From UBA6136 sp044350805 (GTDB lineage: Bacteria > Pseudomonadota > Gammaproteobacteria > Methylococcales > Methylococcaceae): 64,000 nucleotides of DNA. The notes under the pieces were generated by a model. The model searched no databases, was not told the DNA's origin, and saw only the letters and a program-made list of their open reading frames with translations. Of this stretch, positions 17,513 through 26,703 are shown piece by piece. Location: positions 62,001-126,000 of the forward strand of contig JBILGU010000003.1 of NCBI GenBank assembly GCA_044350805.1. Reading direction: 5' to 3'. The first letter of the stretch is position 1. Each line of letters opens with the position of its first letter. Position numbers and translations under genes: made by a program.

Positions 17513-18298
17513 GTGAAATTTGGTGGAAAACTGATCCATCGTGTCGTTGATGGGCATGGCCCCATTGAGGTGATCGAAACCTATGGCGTCAGGTCACTTC
17601 ATTTTGGTTCTTCTGCTAGGCAAAGCGCGATGGATCTTGTTGCTCCCGATCATATCGAACTGGGTTACCTCAGGGCGATGCTGGTTGCCTTGCTATTTGT
17701 CCCTGAGCCAAAGCGAATTCTCCTTTTGGGCCTCGGGGGCGGAACCTTGGCGAGATTCTTTCTGCAGCATTTTCCCGATGCACAAATCGAAGCGGTCGAA
17801 TTGCGGGCGGCCGTGGTAGATGTGGCTCAAGCATATTTCGATCTGGATCTGAGTCCACCCTTGGAGGTTCATGTCATGGACGCGCATCAATACCTTGAGG
17901 ATCAGATGTGCAAGGCCGGCGACAAATTCGATCTGATTCTGGTCGATGTTTTTGATGCCGAAGGCCCCTCAAAGGTTCTTGAGGAACCTGAGTTTTTCTC
18001 CCGACTGTCCGATTTGCTTGCGCCTCGAGGGGCTATGGCGGTGAATCTATGGTCTGGTGAGGGAGCTGTTTGGCGAGAAGTTCAGATGGCGATGCAGAAT
18101 CACTTCAAGGGGGTTTTGGCCGCGCTCTCAGTGCTGGGACCTGGAAACCGTATTTGTTTTGTGTTGGGTGAAAGATCCGATCAGCTCAATCTCAAGAGGC
18201 TTGGGAAAGAGGCTCGAACCTTAGATAGGCGTTTTGGGATGGAGTTTGTCCGCCTATTCGAACGTCTTGAGATCCCCGTACGCTCCTCTGGGAATTGA
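17513..18298 (+). CDS. Spermidine synthase-like (aminopropyltransferase fold) protein
   Basis: Rossmann-fold protein of 261 residues. RILLLGLGGGTLARFFL is the SAM-type motif I, followed by AVELRAAVVDVAQAYF and the DLILVDVFDAEGPSKVL block that replaces the catalytic DxxDP region of true spermidine synthase. The GGGDG aspartate motif is absent (GLGGGTL) and the amino-terminal polyamine gate is short, so aminopropyl transfer is doubtful. It is best named as a spermine/spermidine synthase domain protein of unknown substrate. Start: GTG 17513 has GGAGGAGAG at 17500-17507; the frame is open to 17411. It ends directly at the convergent ligA stop. Confidence 0.7.
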   Translation: MKFGGKLIHRVVDGHGPIEVIETYGVRSLHFGSSARQSAMDLVAPDHIELGYLRAMLVALLFVPEPKRILLLGLGGGTLARFFLQHFPDAQIEAVELRAAVVDVAQAYFDLDLSPPLEVHVMDAHQYLEDQMCKAGDKFDLILVDVFDAEGPSKVLEEPEFFSRLSDLLAPRGAMAVNLWSGEGAVWREVQMAMQNHFKGVLAALSVLGPGNRICFVLGERSDQLNLKRLGKEARTLDRRFGMEFVRLFERLEIPVRSSGN

Positions 18299-20326
18299 TC
18301 AGGCGTCGATCCGGGTGGTCATAGCGAGAAAACTCTCTTCATCGAGGATCGGGATGCCCAGCTGTGCTGCCTTGGTGGCCTTCGATCCGGCATCAGAACC
18401 GACGACGACATAGCTGGTCTTCTGCGAGACACTGCCGGTAGCTTTGCCCCCCAAGGCCAGAATCCGGGCGTGAGCCTCCTCACGTGAGAGGGTCGCGAGG
18501 GTTCCAGTGACCACAAAGGTTTTGCCCTGAAGGGGTTGGGGTCCTTCACTGGCCGCTATCACCTTGTCCCAATGAACCCCATGGCCGATGAGGCTTGATA
18601 TCACCTCAAGATTGCGCGGCTGGCTGAAAAACGTGTGGACGTGTTTTGCGACTGTGGGGCCCACATCCGGGACGCCCATCAGTGTCTCTGGCTCCGCGGC
18701 CATCAGGGCGGGAAGATCGCTGAAGTGCTGAGCCAGATTGCGGGCGGTTACCTCGCCAACTTCGCGAATCCCCAAGGCAAAAAGAAAACGGGGAAGCGTT
18801 GTTTTCCGGCTTTTGTCGATGGCCACAATGAGGTTGTTCGCCGACTTGTCCCCCAGGCGGTCCAAAGCGCTCAGGGCGGGGGCATCCAGCTGATAGAGAT
18901 CCGCTACCGTCTCAATGAGTCGGCCTTCGAGCAGTTGATCAATGATTTTTTCGCCCAGGCCATCGATGTCCATGGCCTTGCGAGAGGCGAAATGGCGAAC
19001 GGATTCCTTATGCTGAGCTGGACAGGACAGACCCCCGCTGCAGCGAACCACAGATTCACCCTCATCGATCTCTGCACTGGATCCGCAGATTGGGCAGTGG
19101 GAGGGCATCAGGAATTCCGGGAGATCCCGGGTTCGAAATTCCGGAAGACTCCGAACCACTTCGGGAATCACGTCACCTGCGCGCCGAATGATGACCTCAT
19201 CACCGATACGGATGTCCTTGCGTTTGATTTCATCGGCATTGTGGAGGGTCGCATTGGTGACAGTGACGCCACCTACCTGAACAGGCTCGAGTCGGGCGAC
19301 GGGGGTCAAAGCGCCGGTCCGGCCTACCTGAACGTCGATGGCATTGACGTGGGTTCTGGCTTCTTCAGCCGGAAACTTGTGAGCGATCGCCCAACGAGGT
19401 GCCCGAGCGACGAAGCCGAGTATTTCTCGATCGGCCAGGTTGTCGATTTTGTAGACCACCCCATCAATGTCATAAGGAAGGCGGGACCTTCGAGATTCAA
19501 GATCCCGATAAATGGCAAGGCATCCTGAAATATCTTCCGTGACAATCGATTCCGGGTTGACTGGAATGCCCCAACTTTGAAATCGGCGCAGAGTATCGGA
19601 GTGGGTTTCTGCGAGCGCTTGGCTCGGATAAAGGCCCCACCCGTAACAAAAAAAACTCAAGGGGCGCGCTGCGGTAATCCGAGGGTCCAGTTGTCTTAGG
19701 CTTCCGGCAGCTGCATTTCTGGGGTTGGCGAAAATTTTCTCTCCCCGCAAGGAGGCCTCGGCATTTAATTGCGCGAACCCCGCACGGGGCATGAAAACCT
19801 CCCCGCGAACATCAAACACCTCGGGCCATCCCTCACCTTGAAGGGTCTTGGGGATGTCCGGGATGGTCAGGAGATTCTGGGTAATATCCTCTCCGGTCTG
19901 TCCATCACCCCGGGTGGCGCCCTGAGTCAATCGGCCAGCCACATACGTCAGGCTCACGGCCAGCCCGTCCAGTTTGGGTTCAACGGCAAAGCGATAATTG
20001 GTTCGTGATAAGCGCTGTTGAATGCGTCTTTCAAAGTCGGCAAGGTCTTCTTCAGAGAAGGCATTCTCCAATGAGAGCATTGCAACCTTGTGATGGACCT
20101 CGGTAAAGGTCTTGGACATCGGGGCACCGATCGTCTGGGTCGGTGAGTCGGGGGTCTTGAGTTCCGGGAACTGGGCTTCGAGCTTGAGAAGCTCTGTCAT
20201 CAAGCGATCAAATTCGGCATCCGGAATGATGGGTTGATCGAGTTGGTGATAACGCAGATTGTGATAGGCGATCTCGGCCCGAAGCGCCTCGGCACGGCGG
20301 TGATCTGCCTCGGAGGCCGATGCCAT
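18299..20326 (-). CDS. ligA: NAD-dependent DNA ligase
   Basis: Replicative DNA ligase of 675 residues that seals nicks using NAD. Domain Ia (YHNLRYHQLDQPIIPDAEFDRLM) binds NMN; the adenylated lysine is K118 in EPKLDG. Next come the OB fold, a four-cysteine zinc finger (CPICGSSAEIDEGE...CSGGLSCPAQ), the helix-hairpin-helix region and a carboxy-terminal BRCT domain from about 595. The ATG overlaps the zipA TAA (TAATG), so the two are coupled. smc-zipA-ligA is the usual order in many gammaproteobacteria. Confidence 0.97.
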   Translation of the reverse strand: MASASEADHRRAEALRAEIAYHNLRYHQLDQPIIPDAEFDRLMTELLKLEAQFPELKTPDSPTQTIGAPMSKTFTEVHHKVAMLSLENAFSEEDLADFERRIQQRLSRTNYRFAVEPKLDGLAVSLTYVAGRLTQGATRGDGQTGEDITQNLLTIPDIPKTLQGEGWPEVFDVRGEVFMPRAGFAQLNAEASLRGEKIFANPRNAAAGSLRQLDPRITAARPLSFFCYGWGLYPSQALAETHSDTLRRFQSWGIPVNPESIVTEDISGCLAIYRDLESRRSRLPYDIDGVVYKIDNLADREILGFVARAPRWAIAHKFPAEEARTHVNAIDVQVGRTGALTPVARLEPVQVGGVTVTNATLHNADEIKRKDIRIGDEVIIRRAGDVIPEVVRSLPEFRTRDLPEFLMPSHCPICGSSAEIDEGESVVRCSGGLSCPAQHKESVRHFASRKAMDIDGLGEKIIDQLLEGRLIETVADLYQLDAPALSALDRLGDKSANNLIVAIDKSRKTTLPRFLFALGIREVGEVTARNLAQHFSDLPALMAAEPETLMGVPDVGPTVAKHVHTFFSQPRNLEVISSLIGHGVHWDKVIAASEGPQPLQGKTFVVTGTLATLSREEAHARILALGGKATGSVSQKTSYVVVGSDAGSKATKAAQLGIPILDEESFLAMTTRIDA

Positions 20327-21069
20327 TAGGATTCGACAGGATGCTTTAGAAGATTCCGCATCTGGGCAATTTTGCTGGCGCCCAGCGGTTGCCGTGTCTC
20401 ATCCCACTGGATGCCGTTTAATTGCTGGGCTAGCTCACGGCTGGTGTTTACCAGATCATCATACGTTGCCAAGGGATCGGAAACCCGAGCGGTCTGGAAG
20501 AACAGAACGATCCCAGGGCATTCGAACGAAGCCATGTCATCAATGGGGAAGGTCCCCGGTTCCACCAGGCTGGCGACACTGAAAAGGGTCTGGGTTAGAT
20601 CGTGGTTATAACGATGGAAGATGCCCATGTCCCCATAGAGCAGGTCATTTTCTAGTAGCGCCTGTTTCAGTTCGCTGCCGTTGAAAAAGCTGCCGGAGCC
20701 GGCAATGACACTGACCTGGATCAGGAACGGGGCGCCGCCGGGTTCATCAGCGGTCACGTTGTGGTCTGCGACCTCTTCGTCCTCGAGATCAGAGTCGTCG
20801 TGATAGTCCACATCGGCATCAAGGCCCGCAAATAGGGGTTCACGTCGATGGTCGGATCCTGAGCTAATGACCCGGACGCTCTCTTCAAAATATTCTTCAG
20901 GGTCCTGATAATCCTGCCCTAGCGGGTCGGACTTATCATTGGCTCCCGCGCTGAAGAGATTCTTAAGGCTGCTGACCAGAGGGTCTTTGAAGCGACCCCA
21001 GATGTATATACCCGCCATGACAGTGATGCCAACCAGGATCAGGATCAGGCGAACGGTATCTCTATCCAT
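20326..21069 (-). CDS. zipA: Cell division protein ZipA
   Basis: Inner-membrane protein of 247 residues that tethers FtsZ to the membrane. An amino-terminal transmembrane helix (VRLILILVGITVMAGIYIW at about 6-24) is followed by a short basic stretch, an acidic linker rich in Asp and Glu (about 50-110), and the carboxy-terminal FtsZ-binding domain from about 115 (ISVIAGSGSFFNGSELKQAL; ECPGIVLFFQTARVSDPLATYDDLVNTSRELA). The linker is acidic rather than the P/Q-rich kind of E. coli. It sits 18 bases after smc. Confidence 0.93.
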   Translation of the reverse strand: MDRDTVRLILILVGITVMAGIYIWGRFKDPLVSSLKNLFSAGANDKSDPLGQDYQDPEEYFEESVRVISSGSDHRREPLFAGLDADVDYHDDSDLEDEEVADHNVTADEPGGAPFLIQVSVIAGSGSFFNGSELKQALLENDLLYGDMGIFHRYNHDLTQTLFSVASLVEPGTFPIDDMASFECPGIVLFFQTARVSDPLATYDDLVNTSRELAQQLNGIQWDETRQPLGASKIAQMRNLLKHPVES

Positions 21070-21087
21070 CGTGAAGCCTCAGGCAAT

Positions 21088-24000
21088 TCAGGCAGCCGTC
21101 ATTTCGACAGCCGCATCGATGTCCACCGCAACAATGCGGGAAACCCCAGGTTCCTTCATGGTGACGCCCGCAAGGTGCTGGGCGATCTCCATCGTAACCT
21201 TGTTATGCGATATGAAGAGGAATTGTACCCTCTCCGACATTTCCTTGACCAATTGGCTGAATCGTCCGACGTTGGCGTCATCCAAGGGGGCGTCGACTTC
21301 GTCCAAAAGACAGAAGGGTGCTGGATTCAGTTCAAAGATGGCAAAAACCAAGGCCGCAGCCGTCAGGGCTTTCTCGCCGCCCGAGAGCAGATGAATTGAG
21401 CTGTTGCGCTTTCCGGGCGGTCGAGCCATGACCGTTACCCCGGCTTCCAGAAGATCCCTTTCGGTCAGTTCAAGAGAGGCCTGGCCGCCACCGAATAGTT
21501 TCGGGAACATGCGTTGGAGGCCTGTGTTGATGAGGTCGAATGTTTCCTTGAAGCGGGTGCGACATTCGCGATCAATTTTCTCGATGGCCTCACGTAGGGT
21601 TTCCAGAGACTGTCCGAGATCGGCGTTTTGTTCATCGAGGAATCTCATGCGTTCTTCCTGAACCAGATATTCTTCCATGGCCGTGAGGTTGACCGCGCCC
21701 AGCCGGGCAATTTCAGTGGCGATTTCCTGTAGTTGGTTTTGCCAGGCCCTTTCGCCGGCATCTTCGGGAAGGTTTTCAACAGCCCGTTCAGGCGCTGAGC
21801 CGATCTCCTCAAGCTGTTCCTCAACGGTTTGTCGGCGAACTTCGTTGGCGGACAAATCCAGTTTGATTCGCTCAAGTTGGTCCTTGACCTTTTGAAGCTG
21901 TCGTTCGTTTTCCAGTTTGGCTTCTGAGGCACTTCTGATTTCAGATTCGAGTGCCGAGGTGCGTTGGCGTTGTCGGCCTAGCGTTTCTTCTACCAAGACT
22001 TTCTTTTCGGTCAGGCTCTCAAGCTCCTCTTCGGATCCTTCCGGGATTTGGGCTGACTCTGTGGCTCGGGTTTGCAAAGCATTCATACGCTCTTGGCTTT
22101 GCTCTAACTGAGCTCTCAGACGCTCAAGATGCCGGGACGTGATCTGCTCATTCGACATGAGTTGTTCGGCACGGCTTTTAAGGCTCTGGGCGCGTTCTCG
22201 GCTCGCCTGAAGCGCCTGCTCTGCCTGGCTCAGACCGGTTTCCATCGACTCACGGTTACCCGAGAGTAGAGTCATATTCCTGTCGAGCTCGGCCAGTCGC
22301 TCCTCGGCTTCGGTTTTGCGAAGGGCGCATTCTTCAAGGTCCTCACGGATTTCCTGAGCCTGCATCTCGATCTCGCTGGCCTCGCTGAGGATTTGATTCA
22401 TCCGTTTCAGTGCCTGCTCATGGCGGGCTTTGAGCGCACTCAGCTCAGCGCGTGAGCGTGCATGTTCGGAGCCGATTCTTCGGTCTTCAGCTTGCAGGCG
22501 CTCCCGTTCGGATTCGGCTTGCTTTAATGCGCCCTCCCGTTCCTCCAGAAGCGCTTCGGATTGTTCGATGTCTTCGCCAAGAGCGATCAGCTCTTGCTTG
22601 AGGTTTTTAAGCTCGCGCTCTCTTCGAATCAGGCCCGCCTGACCATCGTCAATTTTTTGATGAATCAGCCAATTACGACCGATGAGGGTCCCATCGGGGC
22701 TGATCACCGCTTCATGTGAATTAAGGCTCTTCCGAAGGTCGAAGGCCTCGTTCAGTGAGTCTGCCCAGCGGATTCGACCGAGTAGATCCTCGAGATCGAC
22801 CGGGCTGGTGACCAGATTTGAGAGGCTATGGGGCTTTTTTGACGGAGAGGATAGACCGCTGGTTTCCAAGAAGGCGATGGACTCCTCAGGGATTTCTTTA
22901 ATGATTTCAATGACCTTTGTGAGGTCCTCAAGGCAAAGGGCCTGGAGATGGGGTCCCAGCAGTGTTTCGACGGCGGTTTCCCATTCGGGCGACACTTCCA
23001 TCAGTTCTGCGAGTCGGGGGGCAGCCTTGAGGTCGTGGCGTTCGAGCCAGGACTTGAGATCGGCGCGATCTTTGCCCATGGCATGATGTTGCAGAGTTTC
23101 AATGGATGCGATGCGGCCTTCGATGGCATGCCGCTCTGCCAGTAATTGATTCAGCGCGGCTGTTGATGTCTTGATCTCCTGACGGAGCGCTTCGACCGTG
23201 ACCTGCAGTTGAGCTTGTTGCTCATGGACCATCAGTCGCTCGGCTTCAAGTTCCTGAACCAAGGCTTCAAGCTCGGCAAGACCCGAGGCATCGCGCTCCT
23301 TTTCGATCTCCAACTTTTCGCCGTGAAGCTTCTCAATGCGAATCTCGGACTGCCGCAGCTGCTGTTCACTCTGGCGAATGCGTGCGGTTTGAATTTCCAG
23401 TTGGCCCCGGTATCGACTGAGTTCGCGATTGAGTTCTTCAGAAGCAATGCGCGACTCCCTGAGGTTGGCGTCGGCCTTGCCTCGTAGCGCATGGCACTTG
23501 GCCTCGTCCTCAATGGCCGATGCTAGGCTGAGTTCAATTTCAGCCTGTTCTTCGCGGATCTGATCCAGGGTCTCCTGGTCTGCCGCAAGATCCATTGCGG
23601 CCTGGCGTTGTTCCTCGATCAGGCGCAACTCTTCCTGGTTCAGGTTGGCTTGGGTTTCCCTTGCATGACGCAGAGTCTGGCTAATCCTGCTGATGTCAGC
23701 GCCCAGTTCGTAAAACTGGGCTTGCGTAGCGTTGAGTTCGCGCTGAAGGATTTCTTGCTGATCCCTTCGGTCCTGGAGGATTTCCGCCTGTTCGTAGTCT
23801 GTTTCGGCATGTTGTCTAAACGCGCCGTCACAACTTTGGAGTTGGGTTTCTAAATGCTCAAATTCATCTTGGTGTTTTTTCCAGCGAAGGCCCAGCAGCT
23901 GCTCTTTGAGGAGGTGCTCCTGATCCTTAAGCGTGGTGAAGCGTTCGGCCTTTTTGGCCTGACGTTTGAGACTTTCCAGTTGCTTGCTGACCTCTTCCCG

Positions 24001-24591
24001 AAGATCGAGGAGACGATCGAGGTTCTCTTGCGTGTGCCCCATTCGAAGCTCGGTCTCATGACGCCGCTCCTTGTACTTTGAGATCCCGGCAGCCTCCTCA
24101 ATGAGCTCTCGTAGCTCCGAAGGTTTTGCTTCGATCAGGCGCGATATCGTTCCCTGCTCGATGATGGCGTAGCTGCGGGAACCCAGGCCAGTCCCGAGAA
24201 AGAGGTCGGTAATATCCTTCCTTCGGCATCGAGTGCCGTTGAGAATGTAGGTGGATTGCCCATCGCGGGTGACTTGCCGCTTGATGGAGATCTCCTGGAA
24301 CTTTGCGTACTCACCAGGGGCCTTACCTTCGGCGTTGTCGAAAACCAGTTCGACGGAGGCGAGGCCGACCGGTTTGCGACTGCTGGAGCCATTGAAGATC
24401 ACATCGGCCATGCTCTCACCACGAAGGTGTTTGGCAGAGCTTTCACCCATGACCCAGCGGACGGCATCGATGATGTTCGATTTGCCGCAGCCATTGGGTC
24501 CGACTATCCCGATCAGATTTCCCGGGGTGGGAATGGTCGTGGGATCGACGAAGGACTTGAAGCCCGCAAGCTTGATTCGGTCAAGGCGCAC
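21088..24591 (-). CDS. smc: Chromosome segregation protein SMC
   Basis: Condensin ATPase of 1167 residues. The start VRLDRIKLAGFKSFVDPTTI leads into Walker A GPNGCGKSN (near 32-40). Two long coiled coils flank a hinge near 500-650, and the carboxy head has the signature LLSGGEKALTAAALVFAIF and Walker B PFCLLDEVDAPLDD. SMC works with ScpA and ScpB, which are not in the window. The frame is open to 25170, over queF, but only the GTG at 24591 gives a family-like start; a TATAAT box lies 62 bases upstream. The start has no clear Shine-Dalgarno. Confidence 0.96.
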   Translation of the reverse strand: MRLDRIKLAGFKSFVDPTTIPTPGNLIGIVGPNGCGKSNIIDAVRWVMGESSAKHLRGESMADVIFNGSSSRKPVGLASVELVFDNAEGKAPGEYAKFQEISIKRQVTRDGQSTYILNGTRCRRKDITDLFLGTGLGSRSYAIIEQGTISRLIEAKPSELRELIEEAAGISKYKERRHETELRMGHTQENLDRLLDLREEVSKQLESLKRQAKKAERFTTLKDQEHLLKEQLLGLRWKKHQDEFEHLETQLQSCDGAFRQHAETDYEQAEILQDRRDQQEILQRELNATQAQFYELGADISRISQTLRHARETQANLNQEELRLIEEQRQAAMDLAADQETLDQIREEQAEIELSLASAIEDEAKCHALRGKADANLRESRIASEELNRELSRYRGQLEIQTARIRQSEQQLRQSEIRIEKLHGEKLEIEKERDASGLAELEALVQELEAERLMVHEQQAQLQVTVEALRQEIKTSTAALNQLLAERHAIEGRIASIETLQHHAMGKDRADLKSWLERHDLKAAPRLAELMEVSPEWETAVETLLGPHLQALCLEDLTKVIEIIKEIPEESIAFLETSGLSSPSKKPHSLSNLVTSPVDLEDLLGRIRWADSLNEAFDLRKSLNSHEAVISPDGTLIGRNWLIHQKIDDGQAGLIRRERELKNLKQELIALGEDIEQSEALLEEREGALKQAESERERLQAEDRRIGSEHARSRAELSALKARHEQALKRMNQILSEASEIEMQAQEIREDLEECALRKTEAEERLAELDRNMTLLSGNRESMETGLSQAEQALQASRERAQSLKSRAEQLMSNEQITSRHLERLRAQLEQSQERMNALQTRATESAQIPEGSEEELESLTEKKVLVEETLGRQRQRTSALESEIRSASEAKLENERQLQKVKDQLERIKLDLSANEVRRQTVEEQLEEIGSAPERAVENLPEDAGERAWQNQLQEIATEIARLGAVNLTAMEEYLVQEERMRFLDEQNADLGQSLETLREAIEKIDRECRTRFKETFDLINTGLQRMFPKLFGGGQASLELTERDLLEAGVTVMARPPGKRNSSIHLLSGGEKALTAAALVFAIFELNPAPFCLLDEVDAPLDDANVGRFSQLVKEMSERVQFLFISHNKVTMEIAQHLAGVTMKEPGVSRIVAVDIDAAVEMTAA

Positions 24592-24652
24592 GTCGGAAGG
24601 TCGGAAATGGGGTGAAGAGGCTTTAAACTGGTTGGCAAAGGGCCGTGCCGGT

Positions 24653-24658
24653 ATTATA
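24653..24658 (-). promoter_or_regulatory. -10 box for smc-zipA-ligA
   Basis: TATAAT on the minus strand, giving a transcript start near 24646 and a leader of about 55 bases to the GTG at 24591. The -35 region is poor. It supports the shorter smc start. Confidence 0.45.
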
Positions 24659-24741
24659 GCCGACTGCCGTTGGCACCGGGCCTTGTCGCTGTGTTCGTCC
24701 TCGCCAAACGATTCTTTATTTTGTTCATTCTCAGGATTTTT

Positions 24742-25131
24742 ATGACTACTCAGCCAAGCAAGACGCTTGAAACCTTTGTAAACCCGAAGCCCGAGCGTGA
24801 TTACACGATTCGCATCGATATACCTGAGTTCACCTGCCTTTGCCCCAAAACGGGCCAGCCGGATTTTGCAACGCTGCACCTTGAGTATGTTGCTGATCAG
24901 GCCTGTGTCGAACTGAAGGCACTGAAACTCTACGTCTGGTCCTTTCGTGACGAGGGCGCCTTTCATGAAGCGGTGACCAACCGAATTCTTGACGATCTCG
25001 TCGCGGCGACCTCGCCACGGTTCATGCGTCTGACAGCACGCTTTAATGTCCGAGGCGGTGTTTACACCAACGTGGTGGCTGAATATCAAAAGCCGGGTTG
25101 GACGCCCGCGCCTGTCGTTCACCTTAGTTGA
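24742..25131 (+). CDS. queF: NADPH-dependent preQ0 reductase (7-cyano-7-deazaguanine reductase), short type
   Basis: Tunnel-fold enzyme of 129 residues, the short unimodular (YkvM) class, which reduces the nitrile of preQ0 to preQ1 for queuosine. The nucleophile is C34 in CLCPKTGQPDFA with the nearby D41; the family block ELKALKLYVWSFRDEGAFHE at 57-76 carries the substrate and NADPH residues. The frame opens at 24670, but ATG 24742 has AGGA eight bases upstream and drops an implausible hydrophobic extension. It is divergent from smc and followed after 7 bases by the YjdM-like gene. Confidence 0.93.
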   Translation: MTTQPSKTLETFVNPKPERDYTIRIDIPEFTCLCPKTGQPDFATLHLEYVADQACVELKALKLYVWSFRDEGAFHEAVTNRILDDLVAATSPRFMRLTARFNVRGGVYTNVVAEYQKPGWTPAPVVHLS

Positions 25132-25138
25132 GGCCGCA

Positions 25139-25477
25139 ATGAGTTCACCTGAATGTCCTGCATGCGGCATGGCAAATGCCTACACCGATGGTCAACAGTG
25201 GGTTTGCCCGGACTGTTTTCATGAGTGGCGCGAGGGCGACACCGCGGGAGACGCCGGGGCATCGGATGGTGTGGTCCGGGATTCGAATGGAACGCCCCTT
25301 GAGGAAGGCGACTCGGTCCTTCTGATCAAGGACCTCAAGGTGAAGGGAAGTTCGATTACCTTGAAAAAAGGAACGAAGGCTAAAAATATTCGCCTTCGAG
25401 ATGGAGATCATGAGGTCGACTGCAAGATCGACAACGTGAGCTACATGCTCAAGGCCTGTTTTCTGAAAAAAGCCTGA
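25139..25477 (+). CDS. YjdM/PhnA-family zinc-ribbon protein
   Basis: Protein of 112 residues. An amino-terminal zinc ribbon (CPACG...CPDC at about 5-30) is followed by a beta-rich PhnA carboxy domain (DSNGTPLEEGDSVLLIKDLKVKGSS; GDHEVDCKID; LKACFLKKA). Despite the PhnA label the family is not the phosphonoacetate hydrolase and its role is unsettled. GAGG at 25130-25133 precedes ATG 25139; longer in-frame starts lie inside queF. It probably shares the queF transcript and is convergent with thrC. Confidence 0.85.
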   Translation: MSSPECPACGMANAYTDGQQWVCPDCFHEWREGDTAGDAGASDGVVRDSNGTPLEEGDSVLLIKDLKVKGSSITLKKGTKAKNIRLRDGDHEVDCKIDNVSYMLKACFLKKA

Positions 25478-25489
25478 GGTAAAAGCGTC

Positions 25490-25511
25490 CACGACCCCTC
25501 GCGGGGTCGTG
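25490..25511. terminator. Hairpin between the PhnA-like gene and thrC
   Basis: CACGACCCC and GGGGTCGTG form a perfect 9-bp stem with loop TCGC. On the minus strand a TTTT run follows five bases later, so it best suits thrC; on the plus strand no T run follows. Confidence 0.55.
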
Positions 25512-25527
25512 AAGCGTTGAGCTGGGT

Positions 25528-26670
25528 TTAGAGCGTTTCGAGAATGGCACTTTTAACAGCGTCTAGCGTGGCTGGAACCTTGCTCGGCTGAATGTCGCAC
25601 TGGCCAATGGCCGTGTCGGGGTCCTTGAGTCCGTTGCCGGTCAAGGTGCAGACAACTGTCTTTCCTTCTGGAATCTTTCCTGAGCGAAGATCGCGAAGCA
25701 CCCCGGCTACGGAGGTTGCGGAGGCGGGCTCACAGAAAATACCTTCTTTTTCTGAAAGGAGCTTTTGGGTTTCCAAAATCTCGGCATCCGTTAATTCGTC
25801 AAACCAGCCACCGGACTCTTTCTGTGCAGCCCAGGCCTGATGCCACGATTGTGGGTGGCCGATACGAATGGCGGTGGCAATCGTCTCGGGTTCATCAACC
25901 ATGCCGCCTCGAAGGAACGGTGCAGCACCCGCAGCCTGATAGCCCACCATAATGGGGCGGTTGTCGGCCATTTTTCCAAGGCGGGTGTAGCTGCAATTGC
26001 CTTGACAGAAGGCGCAGGCCTGAGTGGGGCATTCGCCCCCAGAACAGGTGGCCTCGGTGTAGCCAATCCAGTGCGCCGTGATATTTCCGGCATTGCCGAC
26101 AGGGAGGCAATGGTAATCCGGGGTGCATCCGAGGGCTTCGATGATCTCAAATGAGGCCGTCTTTTGCCCTTGAAGTCGGAACGGGTTGATCGAGTTTACA
26201 ATCGTCACCGGCGCGTGATCTGCAATTTCCTTGACCAACCGCATGCCGTCATCGAAGTTGCCCTGAATTTGTAAGACCTTGGCGCCATGGATCATGGCTT
26301 GGGCTAATTTCCCCAACGCAATTTTTCCATCCGGAATCAGAACGTAGCAGTGAATTCCTGCGCGCGCAGCATAGGCTGCAGCCGCTGCTGAGGTATTTCC
26401 GGTTGAGGCACAGACGATTGCCTTGCTCCCCGCCTCGACGGCTTTGGTCACGGCCATGGTCATGCCGCGATCCTTGAACGAGCCTGTGGGATTTAGGCCT
26501 TCAAACTTGACGTAAAGATCGACATTTTTACCGATCAGTCGTGGAATATTGATGAGCTGGATCAGAGGCGTATTGCCCTCTGAAAGGCTGATCGCGCGGG
26601 TGTCCGGGGCGACGGGCAGTCGGCTGCGGTAACGGTCGATCAGTCCGGTGTAGCGGTTTGCTTGAGTCAT
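25528..26670 (-). CDS. thrC: Threonine synthase with a cysteine-rich insertion
   Basis: PLP enzyme of 380 residues that turns O-phosphohomoserine into threonine. PLP binds K66 in NPTGSFKDRG; CASTGNTSAA at 88-97 and LPVGNAGNITAHW hold cofactor and phosphate. It belongs to the shorter class (about 350 residues). Between GYTE (203-206) and RLGKM (230-234) there is an extra segment of about 22 residues with cysteines at 209, 214, 219, 222 and 226 that I do not expect in the family; a metal or disulfide role is possible but unproven. It is the last gene of alaC-hom-thrC, 33 bases after hom. Confidence 0.95.
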   Translation of the reverse strand: MTQANRYTGLIDRYRSRLPVAPDTRAISLSEGNTPLIQLINIPRLIGKNVDLYVKFEGLNPTGSFKDRGMTMAVTKAVEAGSKAIVCASTGNTSAAAAAYAARAGIHCYVLIPDGKIALGKLAQAMIHGAKVLQIQGNFDDGMRLVKEIADHAPVTIVNSINPFRLQGQKTASFEIIEALGCTPDYHCLPVGNAGNITAHWIGYTEATCSGGECPTQACAFCQGNCSYTRLGKMADNRPIMVGYQAAGAAPFLRGGMVDEPETIATAIRIGHPQSWHQAWAAQKESGGWFDELTDAEILETQKLLSEKEGIFCEPASATSVAGVLRDLRSGKIPEGKTVVCTLTGNGLKDPDTAIGQCDIQPSKVPATLDAVKSAILETL

Positions 26671-26703
26671 AGCGGTGGCCGTTTCGGTAAGGAGTCAGGG
26701 CGA

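Noticed and set aside
17513..18298. Naming the 17.5-kb gene speE to pair with speD
   Set aside because: The GGGDG and DxxDP active-site motifs are missing, so spermidine synthesis is not supported.
18635..19528. 297-codon plus-strand open frame inside ligA
   Set aside because: Antisense shadow of ligA, which carries all ligase motifs; no ribosome site or known domain.
24592..25170. 193-residue amino-terminal extension of SMC
   Set aside because: It lies antisense over queF and part of the PhnA-like gene; SMC family starts and the TATAAT box point to GTG 24591.
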